Assembly: GCF_937858865.1 (NCBI RefSeq)
Contig: NZ_CALLYO010000192.1
Location: forward strand, 1 to 7,190
Length of the DNA stretch: 7,190 nt
Direction: 5' to 3'
Source: an uncultured Amaricoccus sp.
GTDB taxonomy: Bacteria > Pseudomonadota > Alphaproteobacteria > Rhodobacterales > Rhodobacteraceae
In this document: in pieces, positions 1 through 5,548 of the stretch
Position numbering within the stretch: position 1 is the first letter of the stretch
Layout of the letters: each line of letters starts with the position of its first letter
Notes under the pieces: generated by a model
What the model saw: only the letters and a program-made list of their open reading frames with translations
What the model was told of the DNA's origin: nothing
Databases searched by the model: none
Made by a program: the position numbers and the translations under genes

Positions 1-2417
1 GCGGCGAGCTCGGCCGAGCCCGGCGCGAATGCGATCGGCGCGCGCGCGACCGCCGCCGCCGCCGTCTGCAGGCAGGCTTCCTCCGCCTCCGGGGCTTCCC
101 CCTCGGCGGCGGCGGAAGCCTCGGGCGCCGGTTCCGCCGTCCCGGTCAGGGTAAAGGCGATCCGCCGGTTCTGCGCCCGCCCCTCGGCGGTGGCGTTGTC
201 GGCCACCGGCTCGGCCTCGCCGAAGCCGCGCGCCACCGACTCCGGCAGCGCCAGCCCCTCGGCCCGGAGCGCCGCCAGCACCGCCTCCGCTCGCTCCTGG
301 CTGAGCCTGAGGTTGCCGCTCTCCGAGCCCTGCGCGTCGGTATGGCCGCCGATCTCGAAGACCGCCTCCGGGCAGCCGCGCAGCGTGGCGCCGATCTCCG
401 CCAGCACCGGGCCGCTCTCCGGCGTCAGCTCGGCGGCGCCGGGCGAGAACTCGATCGCCCGCTCGGCGAGGATCGCCTCGATCTGCGCCGCGCAGGCCTC
501 ACCCGGGAACTCCTCCGCCTCCGCAATCTCGCCCGGCGCAAGCCCGTCGGCCGGCGCCGCTTCCTCGAGCTCCTCCCCCTCGCTCTCCGGGATCAGGCGG
601 AACTCGATGCGCCGGTTGGCGGCTCGCCCCGACTCGGTCGCATTGTCGGCGGCCGGCACGCTGGCGCCGAAGCCGCGCGCGGTCAGCCGCACCAGCGGCA
701 GGTTCTCGGCGCGGAGCGCCGCCAGCACCGCCTGCGCCCGCGCCTCGCTCAGCCGCTGGTTCGCCTCGGCCGACCCCTGCGAGTCGGTATGGCCGCCGAT
801 CTCGAAGTCGGCGCCGGGGCAGGCGCGCAGCACGTCGGCGATGGCGGCGATCACCCCCTTGCTCGTCGGGACGATCTCGGCCGAGCTCGGGGCGAACTGG
901 ATCGACCCCGCCGCGAGGATGGCGGCGATCTGGTCGGCGCAGAGCTCGGGCTTCGGCCGTGCCGCCTCGGCGGCGGCCGCCGCGGCGGCCGCGTCGTAGG
1001 CGACGTTCACCTTCGCGCCGTCCGGCACCTTGGCGGCGAGGAGCGCCGTGACCTTCGCGCCCGCATCGGCCTCGAGGCTCCGCCCCTCGACCGTCACCGC
1101 CTCCGCGGTCACCACCACCTTGCCCGCGTCGAGCGCGGCGAGCGCCTCGACTCCGGCCAGCACCCGCCCCGGCCAGCCGGCCGGCAGCCCCTCGGCGATC
1201 TCGGTCGTGTCCATCACCCGGTCGTGCCCGAAGAGCGCGGCGGCGTAGCTCAGGATCGCGTCGCGCGAGGTCGGATCGGTCACCGCCCCGGCCAGCCGCA
1301 CCGCGCCGTCCGCCGAGAGCGTCGCCTCGAACTCGGGCGGCACCTCCGCCGCCTCCGCCGCCCCGGCCGTCTCGCCCGCGACCTCCTCCGGGACGACGGT
1401 GGAGAGATGGAAGACATCGGGCAGGTCGGCGTCGAGCTGCGCCGCTACTCGCTGCACGGCATCGGGCGCGGCGCCCTCCGGCGCGGTGAGCTCCGCCTCG
1501 AGATCGAGGAGCGCGAAGCGGCCGCCCCCCAGCGCCCTCAGCGCCTCGAGGCCGCGGCTGACCGCGACCGGCCAGCCGGCCGAGGGCGAGCCGAGGCCCA
1601 CCCGGCACTCGGCCGCGCCCTCCGCCAGGCCGGCGGCCCGCGCCTCGGCGAGGATCGTCGCCGCCGTCTCCTCGCTCGGGGCGCTGCAGGCCTCCATCCG
1701 CCCGACGCCCCCCGCCAGGCTGAAGTCGAAGGCGAAGGGCGCGATCACCGCCCTGGGCGCCGAGACCTCGAGCGCGAGCGTCACCCCCTCGGGCTTGGCC
1801 CGCTGCAGCCGCTCCTCGATCGCCGCCTGGTCGCGCGCGCTGTCGGCGACCGTCACCACCCGCACCGCCCCCGGCGCCACGCTGATCTTCGCCCGCGGCA
1901 GGTCGGACAGGACCGACAGCCCGAAGCCGAGCGCCTCCTGCCAGCCCTCCGGCGCCGGGTCGGAGGCCGATTCCAGCATGTCGGTCACGTTGGCAGCCAG
2001 CCCGCCGGCCCGGAGCGCCGCGCCGATCACGTCGCGTCCGCCGACCTGCGGCACGAGGCCGATCAGCGACACGTCCGCCTCGTTGCGCAGGAGCTCGAGC
2101 GCGAAGGGCGGCGGCGGCAGCGGCTCGACCGCGGCGAGCGTGGTCAGATCCTCGATCCGCCGCCCGTCGACGATCTGCCGCGTCGTCTCGAGCGCGCGGA
2201 AACGGCTCGCCTCGTCGGGCACGGCACCGGTCAGCGTCACCTTCAGCCCGTCGGTCGCGACCTCCGCCCAGTCCTGGTCGGCCGCGGCGAGCGCCGCCCG
2301 CACCTGCCCGGCGGTCGCCGCCTCGTAGCGGGCGGTGGCCTCCTCCGCCACCCGCCACGCCGCCGCTGCGGCCAGGGCGAAGGCGATGACGGCAAAGAAG
2401 ATCGCGCGCAGGCGCAT
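1..2417 (-). CDS. OmpA-family protein with BON-like region and tandem OmpA domains (3' end cut off by window edge)
   Basis: An 805-codon open frame runs from ATG at 2417 to the window edge without a stop. Residues 5-20 form a hydrophobic signal or anchor segment. Residues about 40-150 look like BON-type modules, and residues 150-480 match what I remember of Rhodobacterales OmpA-family proteins. An Ala-rich linker (475-487) leads to OmpA domain 1 (about 490-610, GGHTDSQGS, NRRIEF) and domain 2 (about 640-757, GGHTDAQGS, NRRIAF). A third domain begins at C782 (IAFAPGSAEL). The Asp and Arg that bind diaminopimelate in the OmpA family are present in both complete domains (D545/R560 and D694/R709), so non-covalent peptidoglycan binding in the periplasm is expected. 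Acidic Glu/Ala linkers separate the domains. It lies 69 bases downstream of ubiA on the same strand. Upstream of the start there is only a weak G-rich ribosome binding site. Family assignment is firm; the exact role in the envelope is inferred. Confidence 0.9.
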   Translation of the reverse strand, partial: MRLRAIFFAVIAFALAAAAAWRVAEEATARYEAATAGQVRAALAAADQDWAEVATDGLKVTLTGAVPDEASRFRALETTRQIVDGRRIEDLTTLAAVEPLPPPPFALELLRNEADVSLIGLVPQVGGRDVIGAALRAGGLAANVTDMLESASDPAPEGWQEALGFGLSVLSDLPRAKISVAPGAVRVVTVADSARDQAAIEERLQRAKPEGVTLALEVSAPRAVIAPFAFDFSLAGGVGRMEACSAPSEETAATILAEARAAGLAEGAAECRVGLGSPSAGWPVAVSRGLEALRALGGGRFALLDLEAELTAPEGAAPDAVQRVAAQLDADLPDVFHLSTVVPEEVAGETAGAAEAAEVPPEFEATLSADGAVRLAGAVTDPTSRDAILSYAAALFGHDRVMDTTEIAEGLPAGWPGRVLAGVEALAALDAGKVVVTAEAVTVEGRSLEADAGAKVTALLAAKVPDGAKVNVAYDAAAAAAAAEAARPKPELCADQIAAILAAGSIQFAPSSAEIVPTSKGVIAAIADVLRACPGADFEIGGHTDSQGSAEANQRLSEARAQAVLAALRAENLPLVRLTARGFGASVPAADNATESGRAANRRIEFRLIPESEGEELEEAAPADGLAPGEIAEAEEFPGEACAAQIEAILAERAIEFSPGAAELTPESGPVLAEIGATLRGCPEAVFEIGGHTDAQGSESGNLRLSQERAEAVLAALRAEGLALPESVARGFGEAEPVADNATAEGRAQNRRIAFTLTGTAEPAPEASAAAEGEAPEAEEACLQTAAAAVARAPIAFAPGSAELA
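265..286. repeat. Direct repeat copy A1, part of the OmpA-domain duplication
   Basis: This 22-base stretch recurs identically at 712-733, an offset of 447 bases, which is exactly 149 codons. It encodes the AVLAALR helix segment of OmpA domain 2, and its partner encodes the same segment of domain 1. The matching offset of the second repeat pair shows that the two domains arose by in-frame tandem duplication or are being kept alike by conversion. Confidence 0.85.
336..360. repeat. Direct repeat copy B1, part of the OmpA-domain duplication
   Basis: This 25-base stretch is identical to 783-807, with the same 447-base offset as the other pair. It encodes the FEIGGHTD peptidoglycan-binding core of OmpA domain 2. 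Identity includes third codon positions, although strong GC bias makes some silent identity expected. Confidence 0.85.
712..733. repeat. Direct repeat copy A2, part of the OmpA-domain duplication
   Basis: Identical to 265-286. It encodes the AVLAALR helix segment in OmpA domain 1, in the same reading frame as the other copy. Confidence 0.85.
783..807. repeat. Direct repeat copy B2, part of the OmpA-domain duplication
   Basis: Identical to 336-360. It encodes the FEIGGHTD core of OmpA domain 1. The perfect 25-base match would be a plausible substrate for slippage or recombination that adds or removes a 149-residue unit. Confidence 0.85.
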
Positions 2418-2445
2418 CAGCAATCGACCCCATCCAGCCCGCGGG

Positions 2446-2474
2446 TCTTTAGGCCCATCCCGCCCTCCGATCAA
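2446..2474 (-). promoter_or_regulatory. Possible promoter for the OmpA-family gene
   Basis: On the minus strand the 69-base gap after ubiA contains TTGATC (2474-2469), a 17-base spacer, then TAAAGA (2451-2446). The TTGA of the first box and the spacing fit a housekeeping sigma-70-type promoter, but the -10 box matches TATAAT at only 3 of 6 positions. It would give a leader of roughly 20 bases before ATG 2417. The gene may instead be read through from ubiA. Confidence 0.3.
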
Positions 2475-2486
2475 CCCGAGCGCCGG

Positions 2487-3467
2487 TCACAGAATCGCGG
2501 CCCCGAGCAGCCCCGCCGCCAGGATCAGCCCCGCGTCGCGGTTCGAGCGGAAGAGCACGAGGCAGACCGCCGGATCGTCGATGTCGAGCCGCCGCAACTG
2601 CCAGCCGAGGTGCAGCGCGAACCCCGCCACCCCGAGCAGCGCCGCCGCCCGCGCCGCCCCCCCGAGCCCCGCCGCCAGCACCGCCGCCGCCGCCAGCCCC
2701 GCCGCCAGCAGCAGGAACCCGGCGAGCCACCGCCCCGTCGCCGCCCCGAAGAGCCGCGCCGTCGACTTCACCCCGATCAGCGCGTCGTCCTCGCGGTCCT
2801 GGTGGGCATAGATCGTGTCGTAGAAGAGCGTCCAGGCGATCCCCGCCGCATAGAGCAGCCCCGCCGCCCAGGCGAGCCCCCCGGCATGCGCCGCCCAGCC
2901 GAGCAGCGCCCCCCAGTTGAAAGCGAGACCCAGGAACACCTGCGGCCACCAGGTGAAGCGCTTGGCGAACGGATAGACGGCGACGAGCCCCAGCGAGCCC
3001 ACCCCGAGCAGCACCGCCGCGCGCGGAAAGGTCAGCAGGATCGCGAAGGCGAGGAGCGCCTGCCCCGCCATCCAGCCCACGGCCTGCCGCGGCGTCACCT
3101 GCCCCGAGGGCAGCGGCCGCGACCGCGTCCGCGCCACCTTGGCGTCGATGTCCCGGTCGGTCAGGTCGTTCCAGGTGCAGCCCGCCCCGCGCATCAGCGC
3201 CGCACCCGCGGCGCAGCCCAGGAAGATCCAGAGATCGAACGCCGCGAGCCCGGCCGGATCCGCCGCCGCCGCCAGCAGCAGCCCCCACCAGCAGGGGATG
3301 AGCAGCAGCCACGTCCCGATCGGCCGGTCGGCCCGCGACAGCCGCAGGTAGGGGCGCAGCCCCGCCGGCGCCCGCCGGTCCACCCAGTTGCCGAGGACGG
3401 CGTCCGCCACCCTTCCCCCAGCCACCCTTCCCTCGTGCGCCCCGCTGGCGCTAGTCTCCCGTGTCAT
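2487..3467 (-). CDS. ubiA: 4-hydroxybenzoate polyprenyltransferase UbiA
   Basis: UbiA is an integral inner-membrane enzyme that joins a polyprenyl chain to 4-hydroxybenzoate, an early step of ubiquinone synthesis. From ATG 3467 the protein is 326 residues and very hydrophobic, with several predicted transmembrane helices. Both Asp-rich Mg-diphosphate motifs are present: NDLTDRDID (100-108), inside GAGCTWND, and DTIYAHQDREDD (217-228). RSRPLPSG and YPFAKRFTWWPQ are also typical. The start is uncertain. ATG 3467 has a pyrimidine-rich upstream region with no ribosome binding site, whereas in-frame GTG codons at 3425 and 3410 each directly follow a purine-rich GGAAGG run. All three choices keep the conserved DAVLGNWVDRRAP segment. 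It is divergent from rsmE and precedes the OmpA-family gene on its own strand. Function is firm; the start is not. Confidence 0.95.
   Translation of the reverse strand: MTRETSASGAHEGRVAGGRVADAVLGNWVDRRAPAGLRPYLRLSRADRPIGTWLLLIPCWWGLLLAAAADPAGLAAFDLWIFLGCAAGAALMRGAGCTWNDLTDRDIDAKVARTRSRPLPSGQVTPRQAVGWMAGQALLAFAILLTFPRAAVLLGVGSLGLVAVYPFAKRFTWWPQVFLGLAFNWGALLGWAAHAGGLAWAAGLLYAAGIAWTLFYDTIYAHQDREDDALIGVKSTARLFGAATGRWLAGFLLLAAGLAAAAVLAAGLGGAARAAALLGVAGFALHLGWQLRRLDIDDPAVCLVLFRSNRDAGLILAAGLLGAAIL
3407..3433 (-). repeat. 15-base tandem duplication at the ubiA 5' end
   Basis: On the minus strand the 12-base unit GGGAAGGGTGGC occurs twice, 15 bases apart (3433-3422 and 3418-3407). In the ubiA frame this duplicates five codons and gives GRVAGGRVA. 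Each copy carries a GTG preceded by a purine-rich run, so the duplication also doubles a possible translation start. Confidence 0.7.
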
Positions 3468-3475
3468 GGGGGGAG
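3451..3475 (+). promoter_or_regulatory. Possible -10 element and ribosome binding site for rsmE
   Basis: CTAGTCT (3451-3457) has the TAnnnT form of a -10 box and lies 8 bases before ATG 3466, which would place transcription start at or next to that codon. A run of six G followed by AG (3468-3475) lies just before ATG 3478 and looks like a ribosome binding site. No good -35 box is visible. Two models fit: a leaderless mRNA starting at ATG 3466, or a very short leader using ATG 3478. Confidence 0.3.
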
Positions 3476-3477
3476 AT

Positions 3478-4227
3478 ATGGCAGAAGCCGCACCGAAGAT
3501 CAGGCTTTTTGTCGAAGGCGCCCTCGGCCCGGGCGCCCAGGTCATGCTCTCCCCCGACCAGGCGCACTATCTCTTCAACGTCATGCGCGCCACCCACGGC
3601 ACCGAGGTCGCCGTCTTCAACGGCCGCGACGGCGAATGGACCGGCCCGGTCACCCGCACCGGCCGGCTCGGCGGCAGCGTCACCTGCCGCGCCCCCGGCC
3701 GGCCGCAGCGCCGCCCGCCCGACCTCTGGCTCGTCTTCGCCCCGATCAAGAAGGCGCGCACCGACTTCATCGTCGAGAAGGCGGCCGAGCTCGGCGCCGC
3801 CCGCGTGCTGCCGGTCTTCACCCGCCACACCAACGCCGCCCGCGTCCAGCCCGACCGCCTGCGCGCCCACGCCATCGAGGCCGCCGAACAGTGCGGCGAG
3901 ACCTTCGTCCTCGACATCGCCCCGCCCGTCCGCCTCGAGGCCCTGCTCGACGCCTGGGACCCCGGCCGGCGCCTCGTCTTCTGCGACGAATCGCGCGCCG
4001 CCGTCCCGGCCGCGGCGGCGCTGGCCGAGGCCGCCCCCAACTCTGCCCCCGGCCCCTGGGCCATCCTGATCGGCCCCGAGGGCGGCTTCGCCCCCGAGGA
4101 GGCCGCCCGCCTGCGGGCGCTCCCCTACGTCCTGCCGGTCACCCTCGGCCCGCGCGTCCTGCGCGCCGACACCGCCGCCGTCGCCGCCATCACCCTCTGG
4201 CAGGCGCTGCTCGGCGACTGGCGATGA
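3478..4227 (+). CDS. rsmE: 16S rRNA (uracil(1498)-N(3))-methyltransferase RsmE
   Basis: RsmE methylates N3 of U1498 in 16S rRNA of the small subunit, using S-adenosylmethionine. The 249-residue protein has the family's usual length. The N-terminal PUA-like part (about 7-75) includes KIRLFVEGALG, HYLFNVMR and VFNGRDGEW. The C-terminal SPOUT methyltransferase domain shows PIKKARTDFIVEKAAELG, EAAEQCGE, the knot loop IGPEGGF (GPEGG at 199-203) and LGPRVLRADTA (223-232), which form the methyl-donor site. I chose ATG 3478 because MAEAAPKIRLF matches the usual short N-terminus and a G-rich site precedes it; in-frame ATG 3466 would add four residues. It is divergent from ubiA and is followed after 10 bases by a membrane-protein gene, probably in one transcript. 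Confidence 0.95.
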   Translation: MAEAAPKIRLFVEGALGPGAQVMLSPDQAHYLFNVMRATHGTEVAVFNGRDGEWTGPVTRTGRLGGSVTCRAPGRPQRRPPDLWLVFAPIKKARTDFIVEKAAELGAARVLPVFTRHTNAARVQPDRLRAHAIEAAEQCGETFVLDIAPPVRLEALLDAWDPGRRLVFCDESRAAVPAAAALAEAAPNSAPGPWAILIGPEGGFAPEEAARLRALPYVLPVTLGPRVLRADTAAVAAITLWQALLGDWR

Positions 4228-4237
4228 GGGGCCGGCG

Positions 4238-4765
4238 ATGAGCTTCCTGCGCCCCGAACTCGCCGCCCGCCTCGCCCGCTGGCGCGAGCCGATCGCCTGG
4301 GGCGCGCTGCTCGCCGCCGGCCTCCTGCTCGTCTGGCGCGGCTACGCCCGGCTCGATCCGCTGATCTTCATCCTCGGCCTCATCGCCGCCGCCACCGGCC
4401 TCGGCCTGCTGCGCGACGCGCTGCGCCGGGCCAGCCTCGCGTCCGACACCCTCTCCGAGGGGGTGGTGGTGATCGACGAGGCCCGCATCGCCTACCTCGG
4501 CCCGCGCGACGGCGGCTTCGTCGACCTGCCCTCGGTCACCCGCGTCGAGATCGTCAGCCGCCCGCACCTGCCGCCGGCCTCGCCGCACGCCTGGGTCATC
4601 ACCGCCGAGGACGGCACCCGCCTCACCATCCCGCTCGGCGCCACCGGCGCGGACGCCCTCTTCGACGCCCTGAGCCCGCTCCCCGGCATCGACTTCGACG
4701 CCGGCATCGCCACCATCACCGCCCGCCGCCCCGGCCGCACCACCGTCTGGCGCAAGGCCGGCTGA
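4238..4765 (+). CDS. Conserved membrane protein of unknown function, two N-terminal helices
   Basis: A 175-residue protein with two hydrophobic segments close to the N-terminus (about 19-33 and 41-58). A soluble region (about 70-175) rich in short beta-strand-like stretches follows, for example GVVVIDEARIAYLGP and AWVITAEDGTRLTIPLG. The layout of helix hairpin plus small beta-rich domain recalls PH-like membrane proteins, but I do not recognise a named family. From memory, similar proteins of unknown function occur in Rhodobacterales near rsmE. A GAGGGG run overlapping the rsmE stop lies a suitable distance before ATG 4238, and the 10-base gap to rsmE suggests co-transcription. Codon use is the same extreme GC3 style as rsmE, so it is a native gene. 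It converges on the toxin gene, with 26 bases between the stop codons. Confidence 0.85.
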   Translation: MSFLRPELAARLARWREPIAWGALLAAGLLLVWRGYARLDPLIFILGLIAAATGLGLLRDALRRASLASDTLSEGVVVIDEARIAYLGPRDGGFVDLPSVTRVEIVSRPHLPPASPHAWVITAEDGTRLTIPLGATGADALFDALSPLPGIDFDAGIATITARRPGRTTVWRKAG

Positions 4766-4771
4766 ACGGCC
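4756..4771. terminator. Weak hairpin at the convergent gene ends
   Basis: GGCCG (4756-4760) and CGGCC (4767-4771) can pair around a 6-base loop that contains the stop codon of the membrane-protein gene. It sits between two convergent genes, where a two-way terminator would be useful. The stem is only 5 bp and no T-run follows, so this is a weak candidate. Confidence 0.2.
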
Positions 4772-4791
4772 GGGCAGCGGGGTGGTCGATG

Positions 4792-5214
4792 CTAGCGGCG
4801 GCTCGTGCCTTTCAGCTTCCGCGCCTTCAGGGCCTGGATCATCAGCGCCTGGACGGCCTTGGTGAACTGGAGGCCGAACGCGCCCAGCCGCCCGTCCGGC
4901 TCGAAATAGAAGCTCCGCTCGGGGAGATCGATATTGGCCTCGTCGGTGACGACCCAGAGCCGAAGGTGCTGGTCCAGTCCCGCGCGCCGCTTCTCGATGT
5001 CGGGCACTTCCATGGCGAACGGACTTCCCCCGGGTGCCTGCGAGGTGATCGGCACCATGAGAACCTCTGTCTCGCCGGCGGCGTTCCGCGTGAGCAGGGT
5101 CATCGCCACCGGCCGTACCTTCCGACCCTCGGTCTCCCCGCGTGCGGCCTCCCGACTCCAGAGGAAAGGATAGCGCCATACGTCCCCGACCGCGGGCGGG
5201 GCGCGTTCAGCCAT
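4792..5214 (-). CDS. PemK/MazF-like toxin of a type II toxin-antitoxin pair
   Basis: The 140-residue soluble protein resembles the PemK/MazF endoribonuclease fold. It has an N-terminal GDVWRYPFLW strand (10-19), a RKVRPVAMTLL segment (31-41) like the KxRP motif of the family, VPITSQ with a Thr-Ser pair (57-58), and WVVTDEANIDLP (87-98). Family members cleave mRNA and stop growth when free of antitoxin. It is somewhat longer than classical MazF (about 110 residues), mainly from a basic C-terminal tail (QALKARKLKGTSRR). Its ATG overlaps the antitoxin stop by 8 bases, so translation is probably coupled, with no strong ribosome binding site of its own. Codons such as GTA, TAT, CCT and AGT and lower GC set it apart from its neighbours. 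Assignment rests on motifs plus operon position; a more distant PemK-like group is possible. Confidence 0.7.
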   Translation of the reverse strand: MAERAPPAVGDVWRYPFLWSREAARGETEGRKVRPVAMTLLTRNAAGETEVLMVPITSQAPGGSPFAMEVPDIEKRRAGLDQHLRLWVVTDEANIDLPERSFYFEPDGRLGAFGLQFTKAVQALMIQALKARKLKGTSRR

Positions 5215-5449
5215 TCTCGATGCTGTCCTGCAGATCCGCGATCAGCTTCTCCGCCTCCGCATCCGTCAGGTCCGAGACATGGAACGCGCGGCGGGTCTCG
5301 TCCCGGCCGCAGAGGCGCTCGTAGCGCTCCGCCGACAGCATGACGAAGCGCGGCTTGCCATGGCGCGCGATCACCACGGGCGCTTCGGCGGCAGCCGCCA
5401 GCACGTCTCCGGTCCGGTTCGCGAGCTCGGTCGAGGAAAACTGCTTCAT
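5207..5449 (-). CDS. Phd/YefM-family antitoxin
   Basis: An 80-residue protein with a typical Phd/YefM N-terminal DNA-binding half: MKQFSSTELANRTGDVLAAA (1-20), then PVVIARHGKPRFVMLSAERY (24-43). The family pattern of a short strand, a helix, then a 'P-V-x-I-x-R-x-G-K-P-x-x-V-x-x-S' strand is clear. The acidic C-terminal tail (about 58-80, SDLTDAEAEKLIADLQDSIENG) would wrap and neutralise the toxin. ATG 5449 is chosen because AGGAGGT lies three bases upstream; an in-frame ATG at 5488 would add 13 residues but lies inside the likely operator. It is the first gene of a two-gene operon, overlapping the toxin gene by 8 bases. By family analogy it should repress its own promoter, more strongly with toxin bound. 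Confidence 0.88.
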   Translation of the reverse strand: MKQFSSTELANRTGDVLAAAAEAPVVIARHGKPRFVMLSAERYERLCGRDETRRAFHVSDLTDAEAEKLIADLQDSIENG

Positions 5450-5452
5450 GCT

Positions 5453-5459
5453 ACCTCCT
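5453..5459 (-). promoter_or_regulatory. Strong ribosome binding site of the antitoxin gene
   Basis: The minus strand reads AGGAGGT followed by AGC and ATG 5449. This is the best Shine-Dalgarno match in the window and decides the antitoxin start over the in-frame ATG at 5488. A strong site on the antitoxin and only coupled initiation on the toxin would give antitoxin excess. Confidence 0.75.
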
Positions 5460-5461
5460 GC

Positions 5462-5494
5462 CTTCCGGAAGTTAGCTATTTTGGGCATTATCTA
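5462..5494 (-). promoter_or_regulatory. Likely promoter/operator of the toxin-antitoxin operon
   Basis: An AT-rich patch stands out in GC-rich DNA. It holds an imperfect inverted repeat, TAGCTATT (5473-5480) and ATTATCTA (5487-5494), with half-sites matching at 6 of 8 positions around a 6-base centre. Beside it is a perfect 10-base palindrome, CTTCCGGAAG (5462-5471). On the minus strand GATAAT (5492-5487) is a 5-of-6 match to a -10 box, though no good -35 box is seen. Phd/YefM antitoxins bind short palindromes at their own promoters, so autoregulation here is a reasonable inference. Confidence 0.45.
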
Positions 5495-5548
5495 CAAGTC
5501 CCGCCGCGCCGTCCGCGACAGAGCGCATGCCGACACGGCCCCCGCGCC

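Noticed and set aside
40..64. Run of alternating CG and GCC triplets near the left edge
   Set aside because: It is ordinary coding sequence for an Ala/Arg/Val stretch (AAAAVARA) in the third OmpA domain, not a regulatory or microsatellite element.
190..999. A plus-strand Ser/Ala-rich open frame opposite the OmpA domains
   Set aside because: It is the antisense shadow of the duplicated OmpA domains and shows the same internal repeat. It has no domain of its own.
1399..2328. A plus-strand 309-codon Ser/Ala/Arg-rich open frame
   Set aside because: It lies antisense to the conserved OmpA-family reading frame, with a biased composition typical of shadow frames.
499..2433. A 644-codon open frame on the minus strand overlapping the OmpA-family gene
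   Set aside because: It is in a different frame from the OmpA domains, and its product is Arg/Gly/Ala-rich with no motif. The true frame is the one from 2417 that has the GGHTD and NRRI motifs and runs off the edge.
342..4241. A 1299-codon open frame on the plus strand
   Set aside because: It runs across the OmpA-family gene, ubiA and rsmE on both strands, and its product is an Arg/Pro/His-rich low-complexity string with no recognisable domain. It is a by-product of extreme GC content.
4190..5179. A 329-codon minus-strand open frame across the membrane-protein and toxin genes
   Set aside because: It crosses two genes supported by clear features in other frames, and its product is an Ala/Gly/Glu/Asp-rich string without motifs.
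5529..5539. Small hairpin GCCG-ACA-CGGC between clpS and the antitoxin gene
   Set aside because: A 4-bp stem with no T-run is expected by chance in GC-rich DNA, so it is not called a terminator.
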